Source: Corynebacterium yudongzhengii (lineage in GTDB: Bacteria > Actinomycetota > Actinomycetes > Mycobacteriales > Mycobacteriaceae). From it: DNA of 64,000 nt. Under the pieces are notes generated by a model. It saw only the letters and a program-made list of their open reading frames with translations, searched no databases and was not told the DNA's origin. The stretch covers positions 2,294,001 to 2,358,000 of the forward strand of contig NZ_CP026947.1 of NCBI RefSeq assembly GCF_003065405.1, read 5' to 3'. The first letter of the stretch is position 1. Each line of letters starts with the position of its first letter. Made by a program: the position numbers and the translations under genes. Positions 26,607 to 35,103 of this stretch are shown piece after piece.

Positions 26607-27487
26607 TGCTGACCTTTGGGCAATTCCTCGACGATTTGACCAACCCGGCGCTGGCGTTTCTGCCGCGCGCGCTCATCGCGGCGATCGTGGCGGCGGTGGT
26701 GTGCGCGGTCGTCGGCACGCATGTGGTGTTGCGCCGCATGGCGTTTATCGGCGACGCCGTCGCCCACGCTGTCTTCCCCGGCATCGCCATCGCCTTCGCC
26801 CTGCAGGCCAGCGTGCTGCTCGGCGGGGCGATCGCCGGCGCAGCCGTGGCCGTGGGCGTGGCGGTGCTCTCGCAGAAACGCCGCATCACCGAAGACACCA
26901 TCATCGGTGTGCTCTTCGCCGCCTCCTTCGCCTTCGGCCTCGTGGTGATCTCCCGGGTGGAGGGCTACACCGCGAGCCTCACCACGTTCCTCTTCGGCTC
27001 GCTCACCGGCGTCTCGACGCGCTCGCTCATCATCACCGCGATAGTCGGGGCGATCGTCATCGTGGTGATGTATCTCGCGCGCCGCCCGCTGACCGCCGTG
27101 AGCCTGGATCGGGAGACTGCGCAGGCGATGAACCTGCCGGTGCTCGCCCTCGATCTGCTGCTCTACCTGGCGGTGACCACGGCGGTGGTGATCTCGGTGC
27201 AGATCGTCGGCAACATCTTGGTGCTGGCTCTCTTGATCACCCCGGCTGCCTGCGCCCGGCTGCTGACCAACCACCTGCCCACCATGACCTGGCTCGCCGC
27301 CGGCATCGGGGTGGCCGCCGCGATCTTAGGCATGTACCTCTCCTGGGCGCTCGACTACCCCGCCGGCGCCACGATCGTGCTCGTGGTCACCGCCTTTTTG
27401 GCCATCGCCTGGATCGGGGTCTCGGTGCGCACCCGCAGCCGGAAATACGGAAACTCCCCGGTTCCGGCAGCGCAGTCGGCCCAGTAG
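26606..27487 (+). CDS. Anchored-repeat-type ABC transporter permease
   Basis: 293-residue integral membrane protein of the ZnuB/MntC class with about eight helices. Family landmarks: VLRRMAFIGDAVAHAVFPGIAIA near residue 42, TEDTIIGVLFAASFAFGLV near 94, and the coupling-loop region after LFGSLTGVS. ATG 26606 overlaps the ATPase stop as TGATG; a GTG one codon earlier is also possible. Last gene of the transporter operon; the next gene starts 11 bp later but is of another kind. Confidence 0.9.
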   Translation: MLTFGQFLDDLTNPALAFLPRALIAAIVAAVVCAVVGTHVVLRRMAFIGDAVAHAVFPGIAIAFALQASVLLGGAIAGAAVAVGVAVLSQKRRITEDTIIGVLFAASFAFGLVVISRVEGYTASLTTFLFGSLTGVSTRSLIITAIVGAIVIVVMYLARRPLTAVSLDRETAQAMNLPVLALDLLLYLAVTTAVVISVQIVGNILVLALLITPAACARLLTNHLPTMTWLAAGIGVAAAILGMYLSWALDYPAGATIVLVVTAFLAIAWIGVSVRTRSRKYGNSPVPAAQSAQ

Positions 27488-27497
27488 AGTGGGTCAC

Positions 27498-28121
27498 ATG
27501 AGCTCGCAGCACCCCTCTCGCCCGGAGATCCGCCTCAGCGATCAAGAACGCGGCACCGCCATGGACGCTTTGGGCCGCGCCTTCGCCGAAGGCCGGCTCA
27601 CCATGGACGAGTACGACGAGCGCTGCCGGCAGGTCACCGCCGCCACGAAGCACTCGGAGCTTACGCAGCTTTTCGACGACCTGCCCGCCGACATCCAGCA
27701 CTCCCCCGCCGAAGGGCCGCTGTACTCGGCCGCCGAGATCGCAGCCGCCCACCGCGCGGGTAAGAAAACCCGGCTGGGGGTGATGGGGCTGACCACGGTG
27801 GGCACGTTCGTCGCCACGCCGCTGTTGATCCTGGTCCACCCGGGTTTCAGCGCGCTCATCGCGATCATCCCCACGGTGTTCATCCTGCTCTACATCATGA
27901 AGATCGGCCCGGCGAGCTGGTTTGCCCCCTCGCCGCGGGCGCTCGAAAAGCAGCGGCTGCGCGAGATCCGCGCGGCCTATGCCTTAGAAAACGCCGAGCG
28001 CCAAGCCCACAACGAGGCCCGCCGCGAGGAGCTGCGCGCGCAGCGCTCCCAGCTCGCCGGGGAGCTGACGAATGAGGCGATGGGCTTTGTGAAGCGCTCC
28101 ATCGACCGGATGCGCAAGTAA
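27498..28121 (+). CDS. DUF1707 SHOCT-like domain membrane protein
   Basis: 207-residue protein. Residues 9-60 form a DUF1707 domain (RLSDQERGTAMDALGRAFAEG, then LTMDEYDERCRQVTAA), a short helical module common in actinobacterial membrane and regulatory proteins. Two hydrophobic segments at about 95-135 form a hairpin (LGVMGLTTVGTFVATPLLILV and SALIAIIPTVFILLYIM). The C-terminal 70 residues are charged and probably coiled coil (LEKQRLREIRAAYALENAERQA). ATG 27498 is chosen over the upstream GTG. It lies between the transporter and alaT. Function unknown. Confidence 0.75.
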   Translation: MSSQHPSRPEIRLSDQERGTAMDALGRAFAEGRLTMDEYDERCRQVTAATKHSELTQLFDDLPADIQHSPAEGPLYSAAEIAAAHRAGKKTRLGVMGLTTVGTFVATPLLILVHPGFSALIAIIPTVFILLYIMKIGPASWFAPSPRALEKQRLREIRAAYALENAERQAHNEARREELRAQRSQLAGELTNEAMGFVKRSIDRMRK

Positions 28122-28142
28122 GTTATGGCACCATAGACAGGT

Positions 28143-29417
28143 ATGAACGAGCCCGATTCCTCCCAGCCCCACCCGCAGCCCACCCCGTGGCGCCGCCAGG
28201 TACCCACGTTCGATCAGTCGGACAAGCTGAAGAACGTCTTCTACGACCTCCGCGGCCCGCTCGCCCAGGAGGCCGAGCGCATGGAGGCCGACGGGCATTC
28301 CATTTTGAAGCTCAACACCGGCAACCCGGCCATCTTCGGCTTCGACGCCCCGGATGTGATCATGCGCGACATGATCGCCAACCTGCCGGTCTCCCAGGGC
28401 TATTCCACCTCGAAGGGCATCCTGCCGGCCCGGCGCGCCGTGGTCACCCGGTATGAGCTTATCGACGGCTTCCCCGCCTTCGACCTCGACGATGTCTACC
28501 TCGGCAACGGGGTCTCGGAGCTGATCTCCATGACCACCCAGGCGCTGCTCAACAACGGCGACGAGGTCTTGATCCCGATGCCGGACTACCCGCTGTGGAC
28601 CGCCTCTACCACGCTCTCGGGCGGCAAGCCCGTGCACTACGAGCTCGACGAGGACGACGAGTGGAACCCGAACCTCGACGATATTCGGGCCAAGATCACC
28701 GACCGCACCAAGGCGATCGTGGTGATCAACCCGAATAACCCCACCGGCGCGGTGTACCCGAAGCACATCGTCGACGGCCTCGCCCAGATCGCCCGCGAGC
28801 ACGGCCTGATGATCCTCGCCGACGAGATCTACGACCGCATCCTCTACGACGGCGCCGAGCACATCTCCATGGCCGAAGCCGCCCCCGATGTGCTCACCCT
28901 GACCTTCAACGGGCTGTCCAAGGCCTACCGGGTGGCCGGCTACCGCGCCGGCTGGCTCATCATCACCGGCCCAAAGAACCAGGCCGCCGGCTTCATCGAA
29001 GGCCTAGATCTGCTCGCCGGCACGCGCCTGTGCTCGAACGTGCCCGGCCAGCACGCCATCCAGGTCGCCCTCGGCGGCCAGCAGTCCATCTACGGGCTCA
29101 CCGGCGAGGGTGGACGTTTGCTGCGGCAGCGGAACGTGGCCGTCGAGAAGCTCGGCGAGATCCCCGGCGTCAGTGTCGTGAAACCCCGCGGCGCGCTCTA
29201 TGCCTTCCCGCGCCTGGATCCGGAGCTCTACCCCATCGAGGACGACACGCAGCTCATGCTCGACCTCCTGCGCCAGGAGAAGATCCTCATGGTGCAGGGC
29301 TCCGGCTTCAACATGCCGGATAAGCAGCACTTCCGCGTGGTCACCCTCCCCTGGGCGTCCCAGCTGGAAAACGCCCTCGAAAGACTCGGCAACTTCTTAA
29401 GCAACTACCGGAGATAG
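28143..29417 (+). CDS. alaT: Alanine/aspartate-type aminotransferase, AlaT-like
   Basis: 424-residue class I PLP aminotransferase. Cofactor Lys260 is in NGLSKAYRVAGYRAGW; VINPNNPTGAVY and LADEIYDRILYDG contact the ring and phosphate; the substrate-carboxylate Arg is in FRVVTLPW. The N-terminal stretch WRRQVPTFDQSDKLKNVFYDLRG marks the actinobacterial AlaT branch, which converts pyruvate and glutamate to alanine and 2-oxoglutarate. In M. tuberculosis, from memory, the homologue sits directly beside the Fe-S oxidoreductase gene; here the metal-transport island separates them. The stop is joined to the next ATG. Confidence 0.85.
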   Translation: MNEPDSSQPHPQPTPWRRQVPTFDQSDKLKNVFYDLRGPLAQEAERMEADGHSILKLNTGNPAIFGFDAPDVIMRDMIANLPVSQGYSTSKGILPARRAVVTRYELIDGFPAFDLDDVYLGNGVSELISMTTQALLNNGDEVLIPMPDYPLWTASTTLSGGKPVHYELDEDDEWNPNLDDIRAKITDRTKAIVVINPNNPTGAVYPKHIVDGLAQIAREHGLMILADEIYDRILYDGAEHISMAEAAPDVLTLTFNGLSKAYRVAGYRAGWLIITGPKNQAAGFIEGLDLLAGTRLCSNVPGQHAIQVALGGQQSIYGLTGEGGRLLRQRNVAVEKLGEIPGVSVVKPRGALYAFPRLDPELYPIEDDTQLMLDLLRQEKILMVQGSGFNMPDKQHFRVVTLPWASQLENALERLGNFLSNYRR

Positions 29418-30980
29418 ATGTCTCTTTCTTCCCAACTCCATTCGATTGACGGCAAAGGCTACGGCGCCTACAAGTCCCTCAAGGGCCGCCACCGCCTCGG
29501 CGGCTACACGCTGCACATCGACCGCGTGCAGTCGGATCCTTTCGCGCCGCCGTCGTCGATACGCATCACCGGCAATTTCCCCCACCGCACGGTCAGCGAC
29601 GTCGCGGCGGCCGATCACCTCTCGCGCCGCATCGCCGAGCGCCTGCCGCGCGGCGGGAAGAAGGAGGGCCAGCTGCGTATCGACGTCGGCGGCCAGCACG
29701 TCCTCGCCCGCACCGCGGTGCTGTTTCCGGACGAGCGCACAATCGAGATCCGCATGGACGCCGCCCTGCCCGCCGACGGCCGGCGCATCCGCGGGCGCGC
29801 CGCCGCCACGCTGCTCACCCGCACCCTGCCGGCGTGTCTCGACGACGCGCTCGACGTCGATCCCGCGGAGCTCGACGAGGCCGCGCGCCTCGACGTGGAC
29901 CAGAACGCGCTGCGTGAGGGGCTCGTCGATAAGCAGCTGGTCTCCTTCATCGCCGACGGCTCCATCCTGCCGCGCCGCTCCGGCGACAGCGACCTGCCTT
30001 TGACAGAGGCCGTGCGCTTCCAGTCGCCGGAGAGCCTGCGGGTCACCTTCCACCTGCCGAGCGGGCGCACCGTCACCGGAATGGGCGTACCGGAAGGTAT
30101 CACCGTCATCGGCGGGGGCGGCTTCCACGGCAAGTCCACGCTCATGCGCGCGATCGCCGACGGCGTGTACAACCACATCTCGGGCGATGGCCGCGAGTTC
30201 GCAATCACCCGCGCTGATGCCTGCTCCTTACGCGCCGAGGACGGCCGGGCGGTGCGCGAGGTGGACATCTCGCCGTTCATCAACGACCTGCCCACCGGGC
30301 AGGCCACCACGAGCTTCTCCACGCCGAATGCCTCCGGCTCCACCTCCCAGGCCGCCTGGCTCATGGAGGCGCTCGAGGCCGGCTCGCGCTGCTTGCTTAT
30401 CGACGAAGACACCTCCGCCACCAACTTCATGATCCGCGACGAGCGCATGCGCCAGCTCGTGCCGGATGATCGCGAGCCGATCACCCCGCTGCATCACCGC
30501 ATCACTGGCCTGCATCAGTCGTTGGGCACCTCCACCGTGGTGATCACCGGCGGTACCTCGGCGTTTCTCGACGTCGCGGACACCGTCATCATCATGGACG
30601 CCTACCAGCCCACCGACGCCACCGCGAAGGCCCGCGAGCTCGCCGAGCCTGCCCCGCCGTTCAGCGACTTCTCCGCACCCACGCCGCGGCGGATGCGGAT
30701 CAACGTCGCCGGGCGCAAGCCCCCGCAGGCGAAGGGCATGCACACCATCCGGGTCGGCCACGACCAGCTCGACATCGCCGCGCTCAGCCAGCTTGTCGAC
30801 GCCTCCCAGACCCGCGCCATCGCCGCCGCCTTAAACGACGTCTCCGAACGCTTGGGGGCGGGCGCCTCGCTCTACGAGGCCTGCGAGCAGGCTTTAGAGC
30901 GCTGGGATTCCGGCAAGTCCGGGCGCCTGGCGAAACCGCGCGTGCAAGAACTGCTCTTCGCGGTCAGCCACCTGCGCTAG
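29418..30980 (+). CDS. ABC-class predicted ATPase (stand-alone, DUF2791-like)
   Basis: 520-residue soluble ATPase of the family annotated as ABC-ATPase domain proteins without membrane partner. The N-terminal 200 residues are a conserved unknown domain (GYGAYKSLKGRHRLGGYTLH). The nucleotide site is GGGGFHGKSTLMRAIADGVY near 232, and an acidic Walker B-like LLIDEDTSATNFMIRDERM near 328 follows the signature-like region STSQAAWLMEALEAG. It starts immediately after alaT. The target is unknown; members in other bacteria are proposed to act on nucleic acids, which I cannot confirm here. Confidence 0.8.
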   Translation: MSLSSQLHSIDGKGYGAYKSLKGRHRLGGYTLHIDRVQSDPFAPPSSIRITGNFPHRTVSDVAAADHLSRRIAERLPRGGKKEGQLRIDVGGQHVLARTAVLFPDERTIEIRMDAALPADGRRIRGRAAATLLTRTLPACLDDALDVDPAELDEAARLDVDQNALREGLVDKQLVSFIADGSILPRRSGDSDLPLTEAVRFQSPESLRVTFHLPSGRTVTGMGVPEGITVIGGGGFHGKSTLMRAIADGVYNHISGDGREFAITRADACSLRAEDGRAVREVDISPFINDLPTGQATTSFSTPNASGSTSQAAWLMEALEAGSRCLLIDEDTSATNFMIRDERMRQLVPDDREPITPLHHRITGLHQSLGTSTVVITGGTSAFLDVADTVIIMDAYQPTDATAKARELAEPAPPFSDFSAPTPRRMRINVAGRKPPQAKGMHTIRVGHDQLDIAALSQLVDASQTRAIAAALNDVSERLGAGASLYEACEQALERWDSGKSGRLAKPRVQELLFAVSHLR

Positions 30981-30986
30981 TAGGCG

Positions 30987-31517
30987 CTAGCGCTCGCAGT
31001 AGTTCTCGAAGTAGGCTCGGCCTTCCTCGTTGGCCGGATAGGCATCGCCGGATACCCCGGGGCGGGTGATGTACTCGCCGTGGTCCAACGCGGCGATGTC
31101 CTCCACGGTGGCCGAGGCGTGCGGGATCGTCGACTGCCCGTTATCGAGATAAGGGTCGAACACCACCGTCGTGCCCTCCGGCACGGGGGATAGGGGGTCG
31201 CCTTCGACGTCGAAAAGCAAGGGATCAATGGAGCCGAGATCGATGTCGATGAGCCCCGACATCGGTTTGGTGGGGATGATGCGCGCGATCATACGCTCCT
31301 CGGAGGTATCCGCCTCCTCCGTCGCGGGGCCTTCGGTGACCCGGATTTCGGCGAGCTCCTGCCCGCAGGTCTGTACGGTCATCCCCGGCGCGCCAGTGGC
31401 GGTGCGATAGAGCCCACTGGTGCCGACGAACCCGGCCTCCTCACCCCCGCACGCCACGAGCGCGGCGGCCACCAGTGGTGCCAGCGCCGCCGGGGCGGTG
31501 ATGTGTCGGGCGCGCAT
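30987..31517 (-). CDS. Small secreted lipoprotein, unknown function
   Basis: 176-residue protein with a lipoprotein signal: basic MRARH, hydrophobic stretch, and lipobox LVAC near residue 20. The mature part has no motif I recognise; it is acidic, with one Cys at TVQTCGQEL and one near the end at FENYCER that could form a disulfide. ATG 31517 is chosen because it places the signal peptide at the N-terminus. It begins 2 bp after the preceding gene's stop, so the two are probably cotranscribed. It converges with the ATPase gene, 6 bp apart. Confidence 0.65.
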   Translation of the reverse strand: MRARHITAPAALAPLVAAALVACGGEEAGFVGTSGLYRTATGAPGMTVQTCGQELAEIRVTEGPATEEADTSEERMIARIIPTKPMSGLIDIDLGSIDPLLFDVEGDPLSPVPEGTTVVFDPYLDNGQSTIPHASATVEDIAALDHGEYITRPGVSGDAYPANEEGRAYFENYCER

Positions 31518-31518
31518 G

Positions 31519-31884
31519 TCAGGTGAGCACGCTTCCGTCGGCAAGTACTACCTCGCCGCTGCCGGAGACATAAACACCTAGCCCGTGGGCGCGGGCGCGC
31601 TCGGCGGCGGCGCTTAAGGCGGCGTCAGCGCTGGATTCGGCGAAGCGGGCGTAGATACACGACGAGCCGATGATGTAGCGCGTCGTTTCCTCCGCGCCGT
31701 CGGTGTGCGGCGGGAACTGCGCGCGCATGGCCTCATACCAGGGCAAAAGCACCTCGGCGGTGCCGGCGGTGGAGTCGTAGTCGCGGTCTTCCGCCCACTC
31801 GGTAGTCAGGTCATACCAGTGGAGGAATTCGCTGATCGACCCAGTCGGCACCGACTGCGGGTCGAAGACGGTCACAACGCTCAT
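31519..31884 (-). CDS. Hypothetical protein, 121 aa
   Basis: I do not recognise this gene. It codes for a 121-residue, acidic, apparently cytoplasmic protein without signal peptide or membrane helix (MSVVTVFDPQSVPTGSI, C-terminal YVSGSGEVVLADGSVLT). The middle contains aromatic residues (FLHWYDLTTEW, LLPWYEAM) and an Ala-rich helix (ADAALSAAAERARAHG). It lies 12 bp after ugd on the same strand and almost touches the lipoprotein gene, so the three may form one transcript. Confidence 0.65.
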   Translation of the reverse strand: MSVVTVFDPQSVPTGSISEFLHWYDLTTEWAEDRDYDSTAGTAEVLLPWYEAMRAQFPPHTDGAEETTRYIIGSSCIYARFAESSADAALSAAAERARAHGLGVYVSGSGEVVLADGSVLT

Positions 31885-31895
31885 GGCTTCTCAGA

Positions 31896-33215
31896 CTACA
31901 GGCTGCGGCCCAGCGCCCTCACGCGCCAGCCAGCGTCCTGCCAGGCGCGCGCATCGAGGACGTTGCGGGCGTCGATGATCACTGGCTTGGCGACGAGGCC
32001 AGCCACCCTCTCCGGGTCCAACTCGCGGAAGATCTTCCACTCGGTGGCCAAGATGACCAGCTCGGCGCCCTCCAGGGCCCCCTCGACGGTGTCGGTGTAG
32101 ACGAGGGTGGGAAACTCGCGGCGCGCGTTGGCCATCGCCTGCGGGTCATACACGCTCACCGCGGCGCCGCCAAGAGAGAGCTGGCCGGCGACGTTGAGGG
32201 CAGGCGAGTCGCGCACATCATCCGAGTTCGGCTTAAACGCCGCACCCAGGACGGTGATGCGGGTACCGAGTAGATTTCCGCCCGATTCCTCGCGGGCGAA
32301 CTGGACCACGCGGTCGCGCTGGCGCATGTTGATGGTGTCCACCTCGCGCAGGAAAGACAGCGCCTGGTCGGCGCCGAGTTCGCCGGCGCGGGCCATGAAC
32401 GCCCGGATGTCCTTCGGCAGGCAGCCGCCGCCGAAACCGAGGCCGGCGCCGAGGAACTTGCGGCCGATGCGGTCGTCGTAGCCGATGGCGTCGGCGAGCG
32501 CCTTAACGTCCGCGCCCGAGATCTCGCAGAGCTCGGCGACGGCGTTGATGAAGCTGATCTTCGTGGCCAGAAAGGAGTTCGCCGCGACCTTCACCAGCTC
32601 CGCGGTCTGGCGATCGGTGACGATGAACGGGGTGTTCGCCTCCAGCTGGGAGGCGTAGACCTCGCGGACGGTCTCTTCGGCCTCCGAGCCCGCGCGCAGG
32701 CCTAGCACGATGCGATCCGGGGTGATGGTGTCTTCGACGCCGTGGGATTCGCGCAAGAACTCCGGGTTCCAGGCGATCTCGACCTTCGTGTTCTCCTTGG
32801 CCAGCAAATCGGCGAGGTCCTGCAGCTCCGCGGCGGTGCCGACGGGGACGGTGGACTTGCCGAGGATGAGGTGGCTGCCCTCCAGAAGCGGCACCAGATC
32901 GCTGATCACGCTGCGCACATAGGTGAGGTCAGCGGCATAGGAGCCGCGCTGCTGCGGGGTACCCACGGCTAAGAAGTGCACGTGGGCGAACTGCGCGACC
33001 TCCCGGTAGTCAGTGCTGAACCGCAGGCGGCCGTTGTCGAGGTTGCGGCGCAGGATCTCCTCGAGGCCGGGCTCGTAGAAGGGAACGTCACCGCTTCGCA
33101 GACGCTCGATCTTCGCTTCATCCACATCCACGCCCCGTACCTCGTGGCCCAGCTCGGCCATGCAGGCCGCGTGGGTCGCACCGAGGTAGCCGGTGCCGAT
33201 AACCGTCATACGCAT
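31896..33215 (-). CDS. ugd: UDP-glucose 6-dehydrogenase
   Basis: 439-residue NAD-dependent enzyme oxidising UDP-glucose to UDP-glucuronate for surface polysaccharides. The Rossmann motif VIGTGYLGATHAACMAELGH is at the N-terminus with FYEPGLEEILRRN near 45. The catalytic Cys is in GLGFGGGCLPKDIRAF near 260. The C-terminal UDP-binding domain carries LGAAFKPNSDDVRDSPAL. Start ATG 33215; a second ATG two codons later is also possible. From memory, the gene pair ugd-dcd is conserved in mycobacteria and C. glutamicum. Confidence 0.92.
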   Translation of the reverse strand: MRMTVIGTGYLGATHAACMAELGHEVRGVDVDEAKIERLRSGDVPFYEPGLEEILRRNLDNGRLRFSTDYREVAQFAHVHFLAVGTPQQRGSYAADLTYVRSVISDLVPLLEGSHLILGKSTVPVGTAAELQDLADLLAKENTKVEIAWNPEFLRESHGVEDTITPDRIVLGLRAGSEAEETVREVYASQLEANTPFIVTDRQTAELVKVAANSFLATKISFINAVAELCEISGADVKALADAIGYDDRIGRKFLGAGLGFGGGCLPKDIRAFMARAGELGADQALSFLREVDTINMRQRDRVVQFAREESGGNLLGTRITVLGAAFKPNSDDVRDSPALNVAGQLSLGGAAVSVYDPQAMANARREFPTLVYTDTVEGALEGAELVILATEWKIFRELDPERVAGLVAKPVIIDARNVLDARAWQDAGWRVRALGRSL

Positions 33216-33280
33216 GAGAAACGATGGTAGCCGCCGACGGTTAACGCGCGCTGAACGTTCGGAGAAATTATGTTCAGAGA

Positions 33281-33844
33281 TTAGCGGAAGTTAAGGAAGT
33301 ATTTCGACGGCGTGGGCCCGCGCTGTCCCTGGTACTTCGAGCCGAGCTTGCCGGTGCCATACGGGGTCTCTGCCGGCGAGGACATGCCGAATAGCGCCAG
33401 CTGGCCGACCTTCATGCCCGGGTACAAAACGATCGGCAGGTTCGCCACATTCGACAGCTCCAGGGTGATGTAGCCGGAGAAACCGGGATCGATGAACCCG
33501 GCGGTCGAATGGGTCAAAAGGCCGAGGCGCCCGAGCGAGGACTTGCCTTCGAGCCGGCCCGCGAGGTGCGCCGGCAGGGTGAACTTCTCCAACGTGGAGG
33601 CGAGCACGAACTCGCCGGGGTGGAGGACGAAGGCGTCGTCGTCGGCAACCTCGACGAGCGTGGTCAGCTCATCCATCTCCCGTTTCGGGTCGATGTGCGT
33701 GTACTTCGAGTTGTTGAAAACCCGGAAGTATTTGTCCAAGCGCACGTCGATACTCGACGGCTGGATGAGCTCCGGATCAAAGGGGTCGATGCGAAGCGCA
33801 CCGGCTTCGACGGTGGAGCGGATATCATGATCGGAAAGCAGCAC
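33281..33844 (-). CDS. dcd: dCTP deaminase
   Basis: 187-residue trimeric enzyme of pyrimidine nucleotide supply. Family motifs: [15 protein letters not shown] near 20-35, [29 protein letters not shown] near 107-135 with the catalytic Glu in the later [10 protein letters not shown]. The [11 protein letters not shown] variant is that of actinobacterial enzymes, some of which (M. tuberculosis) also hydrolyse dUTP; bifunctionality is plausible. Upstream lies the tRNA-Gly gene on the other strand. Confidence 0.93.
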   Translation of the reverse strand: MLLSDHDIRSTVEAGALRIDPFDPELIQPSSIDVRLDKYFRVFNNSKYTHIDPKREMDELTTLVEVADDDAFVLHPGEFVLASTLEKFTLPAHLAGRLEGKSSLGRLGLLTHSTAGFIDPGFSGYITLELSNVANLPIVLYPGMKVGQLALFGMSSPAETPYGTGKLGSKYQGQRGPTPSKYFLNFR

Positions 33845-33926
33845 GACTTCACCTTACGTCAGGCGTTTTCCGGCATTGGGCACGCCAGTGTTAGAGTGTG
33901 ATCTCAGCGCCGATTATTCGGCGCGT

Positions 33927-34000
33927 GCCGGCGTAGTTTAATGGCAGAACATCAGCTTCCCAAGCTGAGAGCGCGGGTTCGATTCCCGTCGCCGGCTCCA
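33927..34000 (+). tRNA. tRNA-Gly (CCC)
   Basis: Cloverleaf visible: acceptor GCCGGCG pairs with CGCCGGC, followed by discriminator T and an encoded CCA (33998-34000). Anticodon stem TCAGC/GCTGA encloses loop TTCCCAA, giving anticodon CCC for GGG glycine codons. The T-arm carries GGTTCGATTCC. A short hairpin (CGCCGA/TCGGCG) lies just upstream. The poly-gamma-glutamate genes begin 16 bp after it, on the opposite strand. Confidence 0.95.
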
Positions 34001-34015
34001 CTATGGCGCTTCGCG

Positions 34016-35056
34016 CTAGATGCTCACCAGCTCTCCGGTGAACCCGAAGAGGATTCCGCTGAGTATCGCGCAGACCATCACCGAGATCACCATGCCCGGT
34101 ACCACGCGCCGCGGACGGTATTGCAAAAGATCATTCGCGATCAGGGCCGGCAGGACGCAGTAGACTAGGTTTTCCGCCCCGTTGAATGGCGCATCCCAGA
34201 AGTTCAGGATGATGAGCTCGAAAAGGATCGCGAAGCTGAATGACAGCATCACCAGGAGTATGAAGCGGTCTTTTCCGAATAGCGGGGTTGAGTGGGTGAA
34301 CAATTCGCCCACGCCCCACACCGCCAGGCTGACCAAGAGGATGAGCCCGAAGTAGCGCAGATCGCCCGCGGTGGCCACGATCAGCCCGGCGGTGACATAT
34401 CCGCCCGTGCGCAGATTAAACCGGGCCAGCGGGCCTTCCTGCACGAGGATGGCGGAAATCACCGAGACCGCGCTGAGGGCGAAGAGCCCCACGGTATTGC
34501 TCTTGGTCGGCTCGAAAAGGTTCTCCGCCGCGCTGGTCCTCACCACCTGCGAGATAATCCAGGTGATCAATAAAGCACCACCGGTGGCCAGCGGGATCAT
34601 CCACGCCAGAGGCACCAGGGTCTTCAGCACGCCCTGCTTGTTGAAAGAGTTGCACAGCATGCCCGGGACGATCACCCCGACCAGGGCCAGGCCCGTCACG
34701 ATTTCAAACGTGTTCTCGACGAGCCCATCGACCACCACGAGCCAGAGGAAGCCCATGAACACGCCGGTGAACAGCCCGATAGCGAAGATTCTGCGGGGCC
34801 TGGGAAGCCAGATCTTGAGCACGACGAAATGGATCACGACGAAACTGATCAGCGCGATTCCAATCGTGGCCAGCACGTTGAGCGGGAAGAACAGCCCTGC
34901 GGACAGGTAGCCGACGGCCAGGCTTCCGCCCGGCGAGACATGGGTACGACGGAAGTAGAGATACCCGATCAACACCGCGAGCAGGAAAGCGGTGTGGAGA
35001 TATTCGACGAAGAAGCCGTACTGAGACGGGCTCAATTCGGCGGGGTTAACAATCAT
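34016..35056 (-). CDS. Poly-gamma-glutamate biosynthesis membrane protein, CapC/PgsC-like
   Basis: 346-residue multi-pass membrane protein. The first half (EYLHTAFLLAVLIGYLYFRR, SPGGSLAVGYLSAGLFFPLN, LPRPRRIFAIGLFTGV) has the CapC/PgsC features: the G-G-x-L-x-x-G-Y-L motif and the basic loop before helix 5. The second half adds more helices than the 150-residue Bacillus CapC, making this the long form. With CapB it would form the membrane synthase for gamma-linked polyglutamate. Last gene of a minus-strand cassette with capB and a gamma-glutamyltransferase; its stop is 16 bp from the tRNA-Gly. Local base composition is a little less GC-rich than in neighbours. Confidence 0.75.
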   Translation of the reverse strand: MIVNPAELSPSQYGFFVEYLHTAFLLAVLIGYLYFRRTHVSPGGSLAVGYLSAGLFFPLNVLATIGIALISFVVIHFVVLKIWLPRPRRIFAIGLFTGVFMGFLWLVVVDGLVENTFEIVTGLALVGVIVPGMLCNSFNKQGVLKTLVPLAWMIPLATGGALLITWIISQVVRTSAAENLFEPTKSNTVGLFALSAVSVISAILVQEGPLARFNLRTGGYVTAGLIVATAGDLRYFGLILLVSLAVWGVGELFTHSTPLFGKDRFILLVMLSFSFAILFELIILNFWDAPFNGAENLVYCVLPALIANDLLQYRPRRVVPGMVISVMVCAILSGILFGFTGELVSI

Positions 35057-35103
35057 AGAAGCAGAGAAACCTTAAAGCTTGGGCAACGAGCAGCGGGGCG
35101 CTT

